64,000 nucleotides of DNA from Pohlia nutans (GCA_022496805.1 CM040094.1:15771501-15835500), one strand, 5' to 3'; shown: positions 38,293 through 51,873, numbered from the stretch's first letter. Notes: generated by a model not told the origin, from the letters alone. Made by a program: numbers and translations.

Positions 38293-39109
38293 GTGCAATG
38301 TTGTCATCTATGAATAATCTATGATTATCACTCCAAATCTGAACGTGATGCATGAGCCTGAGTGTCAACCTTCAGCTACGCTTGAATGGTCTCAAGAAAG
38401 TAGGTAACGAAACTACAACATCATATAGTTTGAAATGTATGTCATAAGTTAAGGACGTTTGAACCTACGCATCTGTATATATACACGTTACTTAGTAGAT
38501 TGCTGATCTGGAGAAGTCAGAATTATATCACAATACTGGCGGTAAATTTGTGTACAAGAATAGGTAGAAGTACTGTGTGGAACATGCAGAGCTAATTTCA
38601 ACTTGTGCAACGTGCATGAATGTTACACTATGTGAGACGCGTAATAGTGGTACCTATATCAGACCATATTGCAGCAGCTTTGTGCCAAATAGTTTAGCTG
38701 CTGTAGCAACAAGAGTACTAAGCTATTATTAGCATCATAGTTCTAAGCCTCACTGCTGCAATACTGCAACACATTTTTTCCATTAGTGATTCCATCGTCC
38801 CTGGAGGTAAATGACATGTTACCATTTATAATAGTCAGTTTGTAATAGTCCCTGTGGGTAAATGTATATTGCCAGTTTTTAGCACAGGCAGGCGGTATCT
38901 TCTTTAGTAGATTATTGAATTTTCAATTTAAAACCTCCCACGGAAAACGAAGGATTGGCACATTACGTTATGCCATTCCCAAGTGATTTATATCATGATG
39001 AGACAACTTATCCTGCACTTCCCCTAATTGAATGCTGTGATATGTAAGTTTTGAGCTCTAAACATTTTTTTCCAGGGACTCAGACGATAACAATCATGGG
39101 TGATATGTG
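38293..39109. other. intergenic, nothing recognised
   Basis: No coding frame of note and no repeat shared with other parts of the window was identified. Confidence 0.4.
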
Positions 39110-39702
39110 TAAGGTTGGATAACCTATTACCACCACCAACCTCAGAATTGGCTATTGTATGTGGCCCAAAACCGCCAACCGCCCACCCCGTTTTTGTAAT
39201 TTTTGGGAAGTCAATTTATAATTGGGGAAGGGAAGGAGCAGATTTTGGTGAGTCAAGCCGCCAGTATGGGTTGACGTTGTGATCATATCTTTAGCTGATC
39301 AGGTTATGTAAATGGCAGTATATGATATGTAAATGTCGTGAACGCATCTCCAGCTGGTCGTAGTGGTTTTAGGTTGCTGCCAACTCGACTTTTGGTTATT
39401 AGTAAAATAGTTTCCGCTCTTGGTTTTTAGTCTCTTGTGCTTACATTGATGGGTAGTTTCACATGTGGTCATTAGCACTTCTTAGTGTGGAAGTAGGGAG
39501 TTTTGTATGTCGAGGAATGGGTCACGGCTTACTTTCCACTTTGAAAATTTGTAGCAATTTCAATATGAAGAAATAAATGGTTGCAACAATTGCAATATTC
39601 ATGAAATCCTATTTTGAATTCGCAAAAAATTCTTAGCACGTATAGAAGCGCTATAAATAGGTCATAAACCTAAAGTTGGTGGTTATAGGTCATCCAACCT
39701 TA
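39110..39702. mobile_element. TIR element of 593 bp, family G
   Basis: The ends TAAGGTTGGATAACCTATTA and (inverted at the right) TAAGGTTGGATGACCTATAA form a TIR of more than 25 bp extended by ACCACCA. A related, smaller element lies at 52884. The interior has no recognisable coding sequence. Confidence 0.7.
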
Positions 39703-40092
39703 GGCTACTCTAAGTAATCCTCAAGAAGATCCGGACAAAGAAAGCCCAAGTTTAATTCAACACAAAAAATTAATGACATCACTACTCTAGAACACTGACG
39801 TATAATTCATATATCCCCCAGAATCATGGGTGCTCTCAAGTTGTGCACTTGACGTCAGTCCCGTTTCCTACCCTTCAAATTAACTTGTTCTAATTCAAGT
39901 GTCACCTTTTTCATCAACCTCCAATTGAATTTGACTTTGATTTTTATAATTTGGAGTGAAAAATTTGCAACTGTAGTTAGGTAAATTTGCACCCACCTGT
40001 ACGGGCAGATTCCGGCATTATTGCAAGATCACGGACGATCCCAAGGTCAAGCGGTAATGATGGAATCAGTCCATACGGCCCACTCTTTAGCG
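39703..40092. other. spacer, nothing recognised
   Basis: AT-rich sequence without ORFs of interest. Confidence 0.35.
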
Positions 40093-40319
40093 TTAACTCC
40101 TACAGGACCAAGGATTCATAATTTTAAAATGACATATTGTGAAAGTTATAATTTGAATGGGACCAAATTTTATATCACTGGAATAAGTGAAAAATATTAT
40201 ACATGTTGGATAATTTTATTTTTTTAGATTAACAAAAAAAATATCTACATAAAACCTACTCAAAATTGCTAAAAAAGAACACGAGCCATCTGGTGTCCTT
40301 GGGGTCCTTTAGGGGTTAA
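40093..40319. mobile_element. TTAA-flanked MITE, family B
   Basis: 227 bp bounded by TTAA. Left TTAACTCCTACAGGACCAAG, right CCTTGGGGTCCTTTAGGGG then TTAA. Interior as in 26595 (opposite orientation). Confidence 0.8.
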
Positions 40320-40777
40320 GGTTAGGGGCCAAGATATTCTTCATACACTCGACATTGAGGTCCTGATGTCCGACGCTTGCATCTTTGAGATCACGATGTT
40401 TGTCAAGAGCAATTAATCCTCATGATCATGATTGATGCTCTAATTTTTCGATTCTGAACTCACAAGTATTGTCACAACTTACACGTGTAGACTCAAGAAT
40501 GATGAAGGTCTATGCATTGAGGAATATTCAAGCTAGTTGTTGATCTCAATTCCACATTGACCTACTGAAAATCTTCCATGTTTTGGATTTGTCGGAGGGC
40601 ATACAATGTGGCCAGATTCTCATGGAAGGATGAAGATGATTCACAGGGATCCTTGACCGATTCACTACCAAGTAAATATTCTTGCCAAACTGTAGTTTAT
40701 AGCAAGTTTTGCAAGCGGTTGTTCAATTTAGCAAGTGTTCACCAAGAATTCACCATCATTCTTGTACCATTTCTACC

Positions 40778-41007
40778 TACACTAAATAGGTAGATTAGTG
40801 TTAGATACACTAATTTACATAAACATGTTGTAAATTTTTATTGTTGACCAATTTTTTTACCCTCTATATTGGTCAAGATGGGGATCTTTCAATAGTATTG
40901 GAATCAATGTCTTTGGTAATTTTTTTTGTCGAGAGTAAAAACCTATAATATTTTCAAATCTTATAATTATCTAACACTAATTTACACTAATTTACCTATT
41001 TAGTGTA
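40778..41007. mobile_element. MITE family D, uninterrupted copy
   Basis: 230 bp with ends TACACTAAATAGGTAGATTA and TTTACCTATTTAGTGTA, a TIR of at least 17 bp. Same family as 26861-27353 but without the nested insertion. Confidence 0.75.
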
Positions 41008-42570
41008 GTGAATGTGTCAAGGTGCCTTGTGATTATTGTCCGATTGAATCACTACCGGTATGCAATCAGTGTGTGAGCTAGGATGTTGTATCGGGAACCT
41101 CCCGTGTATTATATCGTGTAGAATGTAGCCAGGAGGTACATTTGCCGAGGTGAGGTTCCCGATACTACATGTGTCCCCAGTGTGTGTAATAGGCAGACTA
41201 AGAAGTTCCAAACAAGGAAGGGGTGTCGAGGCAAATAATCCATGGACAATCCGGGAGGACATTTCGAATCTTTCGAATTTGCAGCAACGGTCGATTCTGC
41301 TGGTAAAATGGGCAGTTGTCTTGTGAGGCCGATTCTGCCAGCAAATCGTTTCAAGAAATGGTAGTATACCCTAGCTTGACCTTGACCTGTGGTTCGTGCT
41401 GGGATGAGGAGTGAATTATGAGCATCAAAGAAATACAAGGGTAGAAGTGAATCAAAGTTTTGTAAAGGGAATGGAAATATCAACTGCAACACGAGAAATT
41501 CTTTAATTTTATTTTAAGCTTTGCAAGATGGAAACCACGGAATTAAGTGCAAAAGGCAGGAAAAACAATGCCTGAGTCCCAAGAGAACGGTGGAAGAACA
41601 GTGAGAGTAGGAGCTAACTTCCATCTAGCAAGGTAGATGCTACCAGTGCAGAACACTTTGTTCACGCACCAAGTAGAGAAAGGTAGGATCCTTTCATTAG
41701 CATTCCACAAGATCTAGTTGTTCCTCTGTTCATACCCAGACTGTGAGAGTCATCCACTATTAAAACAGGGTGAAGTACTCCTTTTAGTGAGTTATTTGAT
41801 TGTTTCACCATTCTCTCCCTTTTTGGGCCAGATTATTTTAGTGCCATTTTGACACCAAAAGTCGCATTCATGTCATTTTAGTGTCATATTATCCATACTA
41901 GATTGGTATGGAGGTTGGCACCAAATCATCTTAATTGCATTTCAATGCACCATCACGACACCATGTTCACATGCCTTGAAGTTCCTGATGCGGTTTCACA
42001 TAAACTTACACATAATCTTTGAATCATACAAAGATGGTTTTCAAACTAGCTCAAGAATACAGATTTCCACAAACTCATGGAGCTCTTGATGGTGAGTTTG
42101 CCTCAAGTTTTGGGAAATGAAAACTGGCCTCCTCAAATTCTGAGACAAAAAACAAAGGGCCAGTTGAGGATTAGCGTGGGCTGTTGGATGAGGCAGAGAG
42201 TGAGGGATTGACATGTGGCGTGTGTTGCTATGTATTAGAAGCCTAGGAGCACCAGCATACATTTGCTCGAATGCTCAGTTGCACTGAATGGGGGAGTTTT
42301 CCAAGGAAACCAGCTGAAATCCAATATTTTACAAAAGCAACTGGTTTTAGATAAGAACCCGTCTGGTTATTACCCATGTTTCACCTAGGTAATACTTGAG
42401 TATCACAAATTTTATCTGAACTTTAGTTTGAAACTATAAGTTTCAACCGATAATTTGGCAATTCCATTCCGCTGATTTTACACTAATTGTTACGTCTCTC
42501 TTTACATTGTTTGGTTGTTTCATTGTCAACACAAGTTGCTATATTTGTTGAACCCTTTATTTGTTGCTGT
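41008..42570. other. intergenic, no supported gene
   Basis: A minus-strand 127-codon frame (41109-41492) has no recognisable domain. CCCGTGTATTATATCG and CGGGAACCTC/GAGGTTCCCG near 41095 and 41150 form a short inverted repeat. No gene called. Confidence 0.4.
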
Positions 42571-42862
42571 TAGGCCCATGCACACGTAGCTGCCGGCTGC
42601 TGCAACCTTTGTTGATGAAAATACATGTGGAAGGCTAAGAGTAGCTCTCTATTTTCGGCAAGACATTGAATACTGCCTTCAAAGCTCAACTAGAACTATG
42701 ACAACCGTGAATAGTGACTGCAAGCTGCTGCAAGGTTTTCAACGACCTTGGGAGCGCAGTCGCATCTTGCAGCATCTCGCACTTAATCCAACGAGGACAC
42801 TATGCCGCTTATACTAGTGCCGCAGCTGCAGCTAGCGGTTGAAGTCGATGTGCATGGGTCTA
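42571..42862. mobile_element. MITE-like element with CCCATGCACA ends
   Basis: Left end TAGGCCCATGCACACGTAGC, right end GATGTGCATGGGTCTA: a TIR of about 14 bp flanked by TA. The interior is rich in GCTGC/GCAGC. Confidence 0.55.
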
Positions 42863-44404
42863 TTGCCACCATGTTGTTTCATTAACTCCAAGCTGGCTAT
42901 ATTTGCTGTCTGTTATTGTTGTCAGCTCACATTTGCAGGGTTGATAGCTTGATGACCTGGAGTGTAGATGTGAACTTGGGTTCAAAAAGCTTTTAGCACC
43001 AATTTTGAAGAAAAAACTTCATACCCTCATTTTTTTTAGTGTCTGACACGTTTTTTTTTTTTTTTGGATTCACCCTCGCTTTATTCAAACTAAGGTTCAA
43101 CATGCTCAGTTTGAAGGATTTTGCAAATAACTCTAATAACTCTAATTATGCTATGATAATATTTGATAATGTTGATTTCTAAAATAAGATACTTTTTTTG
43201 GCTCTTATAAGATCTATTGCATTCTCTTCGAGCTATTTTATTGTTTTTACTACTATTTTACCTAATATTCTCATGGTTTTGCTTACATCTATCCACAATT
43301 CCTTTCTACAAGAATGATCTTTTAATGAGTGAAGAATTTTATAACTAACATCAATCAACAACCTTTTGTATGAAAAATAAGATGTCTTTTTTCTCTTACA
43401 AGTCCTCTTACATTTTCTCCCAACCATTTTATCATTCTACCATTCTTTTGACTTGCTATAATCTTCCTCATTCTTATGATTTCACATAATCCTACATATG
43501 ATTTCTTTCTATAAAAAAATGGCCTTTCAACCAATTTAAGTATGCTATAGAGTAAGCAACTTAATTGTGACCCTTACCCAAAATTGACCCTTAAATATTC
43601 TTGTGTGTAATATACATCCTATGAACATCCTAAGATCAACTTTGAATACACCTATAATCAACACTTTCAAAATACATACTTTATGTGTACATTGTTAAAA
43701 AAATACACACTTAAAGAATCTAAAATTCTCATTTAGTTGCCAAGATGATTCAACACACACCAAATTGGATCGAGGTGGGAACAATTCTCAAATGCTTATT
43801 CAGGCAATTAAAGGTCACTTACTTTAGACAACATGGAAAACAAACGATATGACAAATATGATACCATGAGTAGAGAGCAGGTTTGGCACATTTAATTGTA
43901 TTGAAAAAAAAGTGTTTGACAAATACTTTAGTCTACTTTGAGGTTAGGCAAAAAAATGATTATTTCACCCATACCTATCCAAATTAGAAGTTACAAGAGT
44001 GTTGTGATTAAAATCTCACAATTTCACAAACTACAGTGCTTAGAATCTCATAAATTACACCATGAATATGACTAGGTAATAAAGGTGTTAAGTAAAATTC
44101 AAGATTTGCCCTAAAAAACCATTGGTGTAAGTAGCATTGATTTGCATCGGGTTTTCTGTAGCAATGCCTAAAATTTTCAAAATTACTCAAACAATGCTTA
44201 CGTTTTTCAAAATTTTCCTACAAATCTACCTAGAGTTTTGGACACGTTAAACTAATTACTAAGCATTTTTTTGCCCAACTTGGAGTAGACTACAGTATAA
44301 CATTTCAAATATTATTTTAAAGAATTTTCTTTTTCTCCATACCAAAAAATAAAAAATAAAAAAAATCTAAAAAAAACAATTTCCCAAAAAATTAAACATT
44401 CATT
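42863..44404. other. AT-rich intergenic, nothing recognised
   Basis: Homopolymeric T run at 43049-43062. No coding sequence or shared repeat identified. Confidence 0.4.
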
Positions 44405-44641
44405 TTAACGCCTAAAGAACCAAGAAATCCAATTTGGGTTTCATGTTTTTTAACAATTCTGATTACATTGTATTTGGACTTCCTCTTGTTCAATTTTCTA
44501 TTAATTTTTTACCAAAAATTGCAATGATCTTCACTAGTCCTGGTGACACAAGATTTTGGCTCTTATGTATTATACTGTTCACAATAAATCAGCTGAATTT
44601 GTCATTTTAAAACTGTGAATCCTTGATCCTCCAGGGGTTAA
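44405..44641. mobile_element. TTAA-flanked MITE, family B
   Basis: 237 bp. Left TTAACGCCTAAAGAACCAAG, right CCTTGATCCTCCAGGGG then TTAA. Same orientation as 7806. Confidence 0.75.
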
Positions 44642-45094
44642 GAAACATTTTTCTGTCAACCCTGCAAGGTCCCACCTAAAAGCTTTGGAAGATGGATCCC
44701 TGGGCCTCCAAATGAGAAACAACTGAACCGTGTTTTCTGAGACCTGGGAAACAACATTTGCACATGAGGACACCATGAGGCTGAATTTTCAGTCGGAGGT
44801 GTATGGAATCCTAAATAATTTTCAGCATGCATTGAATTCTTCATTGGCCTTGCCGCTGTGCAATTCAAGTGGGCACATGCTGCACACATGAACGATTCTG
44901 CCGACATTGATGTTTTTTCTATTTTGGGATTTAGCTTTGAAACCTAAGCCTAGACATCTGTCTTGCTGCTCAAACTATATTGTGTGACTTTACTTATTAA
45001 GTTCAATTTCTGAACTTACTTAAGCTAAAGTAAACCTACTTAAGCTAAAGTGAACTGCTTCAGAATGATTGGGTTCATTTTATGAGCTTAACCC

Positions 45095-45640
45095 TTAACC
45101 CCTAAGTGACCGAACGACCATTTTATGGTCGCTGCCCTTTTTTTACGGGCTACCCGAGATGAAAAAAAACTTTTTTGAATTTATTTTTTTTTCAAATAGG
45201 AAATCAAGTCTACTTTTCAACTCAATTTGAATTATGTCAATCCGAGTTAAACTCCATCAAGGAGAAATTTTCAAAGACAAACACCTCAACATTGTCCTAG
45301 TGTTACAAAACTTACTATTTCGGGAAAGTAATGATGTTCCCTCTTTGAAATTTTTTGCTTTTTTGAACTTTAGAATAGAATGTCTAGTTTCAACCAATCA
45401 TACCAAATTTCAAATTCTAAAAATAAAATTTGTAATTTTGGTGAATATTCAACGATAAATGCTTCTAAATTTGTTTAATGAGTATCGAAAACATTTTTTG
45501 AAAGTTTGACCGTATGGATAGTTACTAAACATCGTGCTTCTCATTTTCTCTTTTGAACCAAACTTCATCGAAGTTGTAGAAGCAACATTTTATAGCGCAT
45601 TTAGGTTTGACCCTTACCCCCTCTGTCATTTAGGGGTTAA
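45095..45640. mobile_element. TTAA-flanked element of 546 bp, family H
   Basis: Left TTAACCCCTAAGTGACCGAA, right CTGTCATTTAGGGGTTAA, giving a TIR of about 16 bp (TTAACCCCTAARTGAC). No transposase. A second TTAA-ending phrase (GACGTTTAAGGGTTAA) lies at 46015. Confidence 0.7.
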
Positions 45641-46971
45641 ACGTCAAGAGGGCTTGGGCGGGACAGCCCGAAAGGCATTTAAATTTTTGGGGGAGAAAAA
45701 AAATATTATTATTATTATTATTATTATTTTTGGTTTTTTTTTTAAAACGGCTCTGTTGGCCAGCATTGTTGCAGCACTGTAGCACTTCGGCACTTTTCAA
45801 AAAACGACCTCAACTGCCCCAACCTCCACTCCTGCTCATTGTGATAACTTCGATTGCTTGCCAATATTTCCACAATCTCCCAAATGAGGCGCAAATTTGG
45901 AATTAGATTTCTTTTTCAGTAGCTTTTCAATGCACCAATCCTCGCTTGATTTGATTGAGAAAATCCACTTTTTTCTTCATTATTCTCTTATAAGTAAGCC
46001 CATGGGGCTTACCTTGACGTTTAAGGGTTAATTATTGAGTACCAACTTCCTACAGAGGAGATTGGGTTATTGAAGCCTTGCCCTCCCTCCACATTTCAAA
46101 ATCTACTTTGAAAGACTTAGTTATGAGATTCACTCATAATACTCCCGTAGATTGTGTCAAATTGGTGGCGCATTGGGCTCTTTGCTTTAAACGTACCATG
46201 CATGCATGATGCAACAATGATCAATGCTCAAAAGGTTTTCCTCTAAGCGGCAATACTGTAATCCACAACAATTCAATAGACTTAGGCAAACCTTAAGCCC
46301 ACAAGTGCTCTCTTTTCCTAGTTTCATGTTTGTGGATAGTTGTTGGTGCTCCAATTGTGTTGAATGTGGATCGGGAGTTTTGAAGCAATGGCACCCGGAT
46401 CAGAGAGTAGCGGACAACATGTTCAACATGCAACGCTCATTAGATATTGCTTTCCAATTTGCATTTGTTACGGTCTTTGATTTTTTTTCTCTTGTGAATA
46501 TGATAACAAGTAGTGGTATGCTGCAGATCTCTCGTGTACAACTTCAAATTGACTACCTATTTGTTTTCTTTGTTATCGGCACCAGTGCGGGATACCACCT
46601 CTTGAGAGATTCTCAAATTTTCAATTCACGCATTTAGGACTGGAGCTTTGTTTGATGCTTATGTTCTTTTCCTGCAAGTCACTTTGGTTTGCTATTATAG
46701 CTTTCATTGGGGATTGCCGTTCTTCTTTCAATAATTTGGCGTTGAAGTAGTTGTTGTTTCACAATTTGCTCGGAGAGTTATATTTCTTGATTTAGAGGTC
46801 TCAAATAGCAACTTGTGCTTAGGATTTGCACTATTTATAGAGATTCCTTTGTCGATTGGATTAAAGTATTGGATTTTGTTTTATTTCTTTGCTTATTTTA
46901 AAATAATCATTTGCATATAGTCCCAACAGAAGTATTATTTGTAGTCAGTCGTCAAGATCGACAAAAATGAT
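45641..46971. other. no supported gene
   Basis: An ATT microsatellite lies at 45703-45726. A plus-strand 137-codon frame (46224-46637) has no recognisable family or splice context and is not called. Confidence 0.4.
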
Positions 46972-46973
46972 TA

Positions 46974-47232
46974 CCGTAACACCATAGCAGGTTCGCCACC
47001 TGGTGAACGAATATTTTTTTTTTTTGAAAAAATAAAGTTCGCCTCTCAAAAACTGAATTTCTCAATTTTCGTTTTTTAGCAAAAAATCAATAAAAATGAC
47101 CTTAAATAGCTTAGAAATAACAAAATATTGAAAAAACTAATTTATTCTATTTTCGTTTTTCTGTCTACAGAATTTTCTAATTTTTACGTTTTTTATTTTT
47201 AGAATTATTTTAGGACGAACCTGCTATGGTAC
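46974..47232. mobile_element. MITE family E, copy 2
   Basis: 259 bp, CCGTAACACCATAGCAGG to CCTGCTATGGTAC, flanked by TA. Closely matches the nested copy at 27069. Confidence 0.75.
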
Positions 47233-47826
47233 TATGATATAGAAAGAGAAGCCCAATTTTTTTAATTTTTTAATTTAAAAAAAAAATCTAATTTGTTGGT
47301 GGAAAAAAAAATCTTGAAGAATGCATAGAATTTGGCATTTGTTGAAAAAAAAAATTCCAAAATAAAAATAAAAACTCAGCCGACTTTGACGGCTGGACAC
47401 GGTAGTCTGTCCAAATATATTTCTAAGGAATCCAGCTTGAATTTTCTGTGTGATTCAAATGCCAAGTTCTAGAACCTTGCGTAACATTTTAGAGCCGTGG
47501 ACTGAGAGGCTGCATAGTACTATAGCAAATTTGTTTTTATTGAGAAAGTCTGATAAACGATGTAACAGTGCATGAGTGAATCGAACAAGCAGTGAGTTGC
47601 AGAGACTTTGCCTTGGTATTTACCCTGAATTTATTTTTACAGCTCGTTCATATTGTTCAGCCTTGTAACTTCTTTAAAACAATGACTTTTCGTAGTCTCT
47701 CCTCTCTTGGAGCAGAGACAATAAATTATTGTGGGTATTGGCGAATGGCAAAGGTGTTCATTGAATGAAAATCTTGAACTGAAGATGTTGTGCAAAAAGA
47801 ATCTAGTAAGATTTTTTTATTTATAA

Positions 47827-48137
47827 GAGCATCTCCACTAGCACTCTAAAGGTCATCCAAAAAGTCAGACCTCACCATGTAGTTCCCCATCAACATCATT
47901 CAATCAGACTCTTGAAAATAGTAAGTGAGCCACTCACAAGTAACCATGCATGGATTGTGAAATTATGATGTGTAATCAAGAAGAGAAGATACACTAGCAA
48001 ATGTGATTTTGGGGGCCCTAAACTTAGTTACACTTTCTAGTGTCACAATCCAAATATATCGTTCACCAACTCATTCGGTCATTCCAATCCATTTTTCCAC
48101 AACCAGAGAGCTATCCAAAGTGCTAGTGGAGTTGCTC
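47827..48137. mobile_element. Tourist (PIF/Harbinger-type) MITE, intact copy
   Basis: 311 bp with ends GAGCATCTCCACTAGCACT and AGTGCTAGTGGAGTTGCTC (19-bp TIR, one mismatch), flanked by TAA at 47824 and 48138. TAA target duplication plus GAGCATCTCC ends is characteristic of Tourist elements. Confidence 0.85.
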
Positions 48138-49580
48138 TAAGAGTGTTGAGACAACTTCTCAAAAAATGTTATACATTGCAAGGTCATGCTCCATTATTAG
48201 CAACGGGACAATGTAAAATCAATGTATGAACACAAGGAAAGAAAAAAATGATTCACTTTAGAGGAGTATTCTACATTCAATTGTCTCTAATATCACTCTC
48301 TATAATTGTGCATTCCTTGTGTATTTTAGCTTAATAACTTGTTTGACACAATTTTCTTCAAAAAATGAAAGTCAAAGACTTTTGAATTTTTTTTTCTTTC
48401 AAAAATTGTCATTCTAGTGTCCAGAAAAAATAAATCTTGAAGACTACTCATAGTGTCGAGTGAAAAAAATAATTCAAAAATAATAATTATTCAACTCGTA
48501 GTGTTGAATCAACTATGAACCTACGGTACTTTTAGAATTAATTTGTATTGTGCGTTGTAAATAAGATGAAAAAAACTACCACATATCAAGTTGTGAACAC
48601 ATGTGAGAGTGCATTTGGAAGTCTGTTTGTCCCAGTAATTTTTTGGGGCAATCTATTGCTAAAAAGCAATAAGGTTTTTTTAAGGAATATGTGATAAGAA
48701 ATCCTCTAGTTTTGAGTAAATGAAATTACTCAAAATAATGCTCCGAAATCTTGAAATGGTATTGCTGGATGTACAAGTTTGGGATGAGTAAATGTGTTTT
48801 CTTTCATATTTTGCATGCTTTATCCTTATATTCATAAATGAAAATCACTTCATTGTTCTACCATGACTTAGGGCGGACTTCCATGTAAGGGGGCAGTGGG
48901 TGGAAGGCACTAGGAGACAAGAATTGAGGTCTCAAGAACCACCCATGCTCCACCCATTTGAGTACAAATGAAATTTATACTCTTAAATCCTCCTGTTTCC
49001 ACCCATTTCAGTGGAGCTTCCTCCTTTTGACGACCGGCCACCCACTGCCCCCCTTATATGGAAGGAGGCCCTTAGTAGCAGCTCTGACACTCTTAGAGTT
49101 CTAAATGACATTTTCAGCATATTTTTCCTCTTTTCCAAGGATCAAAACAATAAAAAAGCGACATGTGGCACTTTCTAAAGACTTTGAATAATTTGTGTTG
49201 AAACTGCTACAAGGTTATGTTAGTGAAGATTTATTTTTGCGCTGCCTAAAAAGAGTGGAATAAAAATAACCTTGGTTTGTTATGGAGGTAGTAGAGTTTA
49301 AAAAAAAAAACCACTTCTGTACAACTTCAATGGTGTGCTTGCACCCCAAATTTGGACTACAGTGTTCATGAATAATCCCTTGGTTGGAATTTGTGGAAAC
49401 TCTCTTTTAGCATTGGGAAGGTCACGAGTTTTACTCCCCATGGTGGTGGAAGACCTTGCTTTAAATTATTTTTCAGCTCACCAAAAACTAGTTTTGCAGT
49501 TTTTTGAAACCAAAGACGAGTTTAAAGTGAGTTTCCACTTTGAGACACTCTTTTTGGTTCACTCATAACAGAAAATGATC
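48138..49580. other. intergenic, no supported gene
   Basis: Partly symmetrical G/C-rich phrases around 48880 and 49040 (ATGTAAGGGGGCAGTGGGTGG versus GGCCACCCACTGCCCCCCTT) suggest a TIR element of about 180 bp. No ORF of note. Confidence 0.4.
48883..49066. mobile_element. possible small TIR element
   Basis: GGGCGGACTTCCATGTAAGG at about 48873 is inverted near 49049 as CCTTATATGGAAGGAGGCCC, and GGGGGCAGTGGGTGG matches CCACCCACTGCCCCC. The arms are about 35 bp. Target duplication not resolved. Confidence 0.55.
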
Positions 49581-50255
49581 CAACTGTGTAGGAGTGTGAT
49601 TAGAGAGGGTTGGGTGTGGAGGCAATGTCATAATTGAGAATGACCCAACTGTGTACACTAGTAGAGAAAGTGGCACTGCCGAGGGCGATGCCCAGCTAGG
49701 TGGTGTCCAATTCCACACATGCACAATGACTTTGCCTAGACATCTCCGTGGAGAGCACCACCATTTCTACTAGTGTAATTAGAGAGGGTTGGGTGTGGAG
49801 GCAGTGTCATAACAACAAAGGATCCAAGTGTGTTGGGGTGCGATTAGAGAGGGTTAGGTGTAGGCAATGTCATATCATCGAATGACCCAATTGTGTAGGG
49901 GTGCGATTAGAGAGGATTGGGTGTGGAGACAGTGTTATGACCCAACTATGTAGCGGTGCGATTAGAGAGGGTTGGGTGTGGAGACAATGTTATGATCCAA
50001 CTATGTAACGGTGCGATTAGAGAGGGTTGGGTGTGGAGACAATGTTATGACCCAACCATGTAACGGTGCGATTAGAGAGGGTTGGGTGTGGAGACAATGT
50101 TATGACCCAACCATGTAACGGTGCGATTAGAGAGGGTTGGGTGTGGAGACAATGTTATGACCCAACCATGTAACGGTGCGATTAGAGAGGGTTGGGTGTG
50201 GAGACTGGCAGACTGCTATGACCCAACTATGTAGCGGTGCAATTAGAGAAGGCTA
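49580..50255. repeat. 55-bp minisatellite, about 10 units
   Basis: The core GTGCGATTAGAGAGGGTTGG recurs ten times, with an exact 55-bp step between 49961 and 50181. The unit includes GTGTGGAGACAATGTTATGA and CCCAACCATGTAAC. Outer units are more diverged, typical of a locally homogenised array. Confidence 0.9.
49656..49775. mobile_element. CACTA-type MITE inside the minisatellite
   Basis: 120 bp from CACTAGTAGAGAAAGTGGCA to TTTCTACTAGTG, interrupting a minisatellite unit between CAACTGTGTA and the next ATTAGAGAGG. Same family as 57488-57616. Confidence 0.75.
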
Positions 50256-50616
50256 GCTGTACAGTCAATTCAGAATCAGGAGGGCACAACCATGATTGAG
50301 TGGGTCAAAGAGCTGGATGAGAAATTGACTGCTTCCAGCGTTGAGCATTTCACGAGTGGTATGGACATTCTGCAAGGACCCATGGATTATTTATTAACTT
50401 ATTGCAGGAGGCCAGGTTTGGGTATAGTACGGCACACATCATGTGTTCTGTGCGCATTCCGGTCGTACTCCGGTAGAAGCACCTCCAAGCAGGAACAAAC
50501 ATAACAACATTCTTCAAGAGTCTCACTTGGGAGGTCCCTTCTAGCCATTTTCTTTTATTTATTCGGTGGTAGAGGGACACGCACCTTAGAATATATCACT
50601 ACGCCGCTTATCCTAT

Positions 50617-50957
50617 TTAGCCCCTAAACATTCTAGCGTTCAGAAACTGGATCACGAAGAGATTCGAAGCCTTGCAACTTTCTCATACAACTTCAGATGA
50701 TTTTCATCCAAGTCAGCTTTGAAAGCCTATTAAATTCTCTACCAATTATAATAAATATCTTGTGATGGGGAGCTGTTGATAATATTGGAGAAGCCTTCAA
50801 CTACAAGTATGTCTAATTTGTTGGGTAGATTTTATGCTTGCAATGGTCTTCTCATGTACACCTCACGCACATCTGAGCCATGCTAATATCTACTTTTGAA
50901 GCTAGAATCTATTTCTGTTCAAAGGGTTGGTACGTTTAGGGGTTAGTTTGAGATGTA
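50617..50957. mobile_element. possible TTAA-type element (TTAG ends)
   Basis: Left TTAGCCCCTAAACATTC, right GGTACGTTTAGGGGTTAG: inverted ends over about 14 bp resembling families A-C. The tetranucleotide is TTAG on both sides rather than TTAA. Confidence 0.5.
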
Positions 50958-51873
50958 CTAGTTGTTCTATAATGGCTATATAGGATGAATATTTTTACCA
51001 AGTATGTTTATGGATGTTCTCCTACATAAGTACCTTAAAATTACCATATAATGTGAGTGCGTGGATGGTGTGGGTACATTCATCCATTTAAACAAATTAT
51101 TATCCATTTATATGAATTTTCATTCAATTATGATGAGCTAGGCAGTAGTTTAATGGAACGTCACAATGGTTTTAATTTGGAGGGACCACCCTCTATTGCA
51201 TGCATGGTGTACTCTTTTAGTGCCCAAAAAACCATGATATGCAAAAGGGCGCAGTTGAAATTGTGGCATAAATAGGATACACTATCTTAATAGGTTTTAT
51301 TATTACAATTGAATACCGTAACTGGCTGTCATAGGTCATGCAGAATAATTAATGTTTTAAAAAAATTATTGTTTGACAAATGCCATATTATAAGAATATT
51401 CTTTAAGATTCTCTTTATCAGTATACAAAATAGATTTTTCTTTGAAAAAATTATCCTAGATATTTGAGCTTCTCTTTTTATAAATTATTTTTGCCTGGAT
51501 CCCGACATGGATTATAGTACCAACATTCATAGTACAATGTCCTCTTTCAACAAACAAACTTCAATTCCGGATCCAATGGATGCATGTGCTCAGGAGCCTC
51601 AGACTTGCCAAAGAATGCTCTGGTTTCTTTCACAAGTGCGGAGTTGTACTTTGGTAGTGAGTAGAGACCACTGTTGGGAGTCTATCTACTACCGTATGTG
51701 AGGGTCAGATTCGGACAGTATTGTGTCGAAATTTAATTCCCACATCGTATTTTGAGAGGTCCACGTCACCATAAACCAATCACAAGATGACATGTAGCAC
51801 TTTTGAACAAAAAATAATTAATTAATGTCAAAACTGACCACATCATAAGGTATTATAACATTGTTAATCCTTT
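50958..51873. other. intergenic, no supported gene
   Basis: Only short frames; none recognisable. Confidence 0.35.

Noticed and set aside
41109..41492. 127-codon minus-strand ORF
   Set aside because: No recognisable motifs; unsupported by splice structure.
46224..46637. 137-codon plus-strand ORF
   Set aside because: No recognisable domain or gene context; expected by chance in this length of sequence.
49580..50255. CRISPR-like array
   Set aside because: Head-to-tail 55-bp units without unique spacers, in a plant genome: an ordinary minisatellite.
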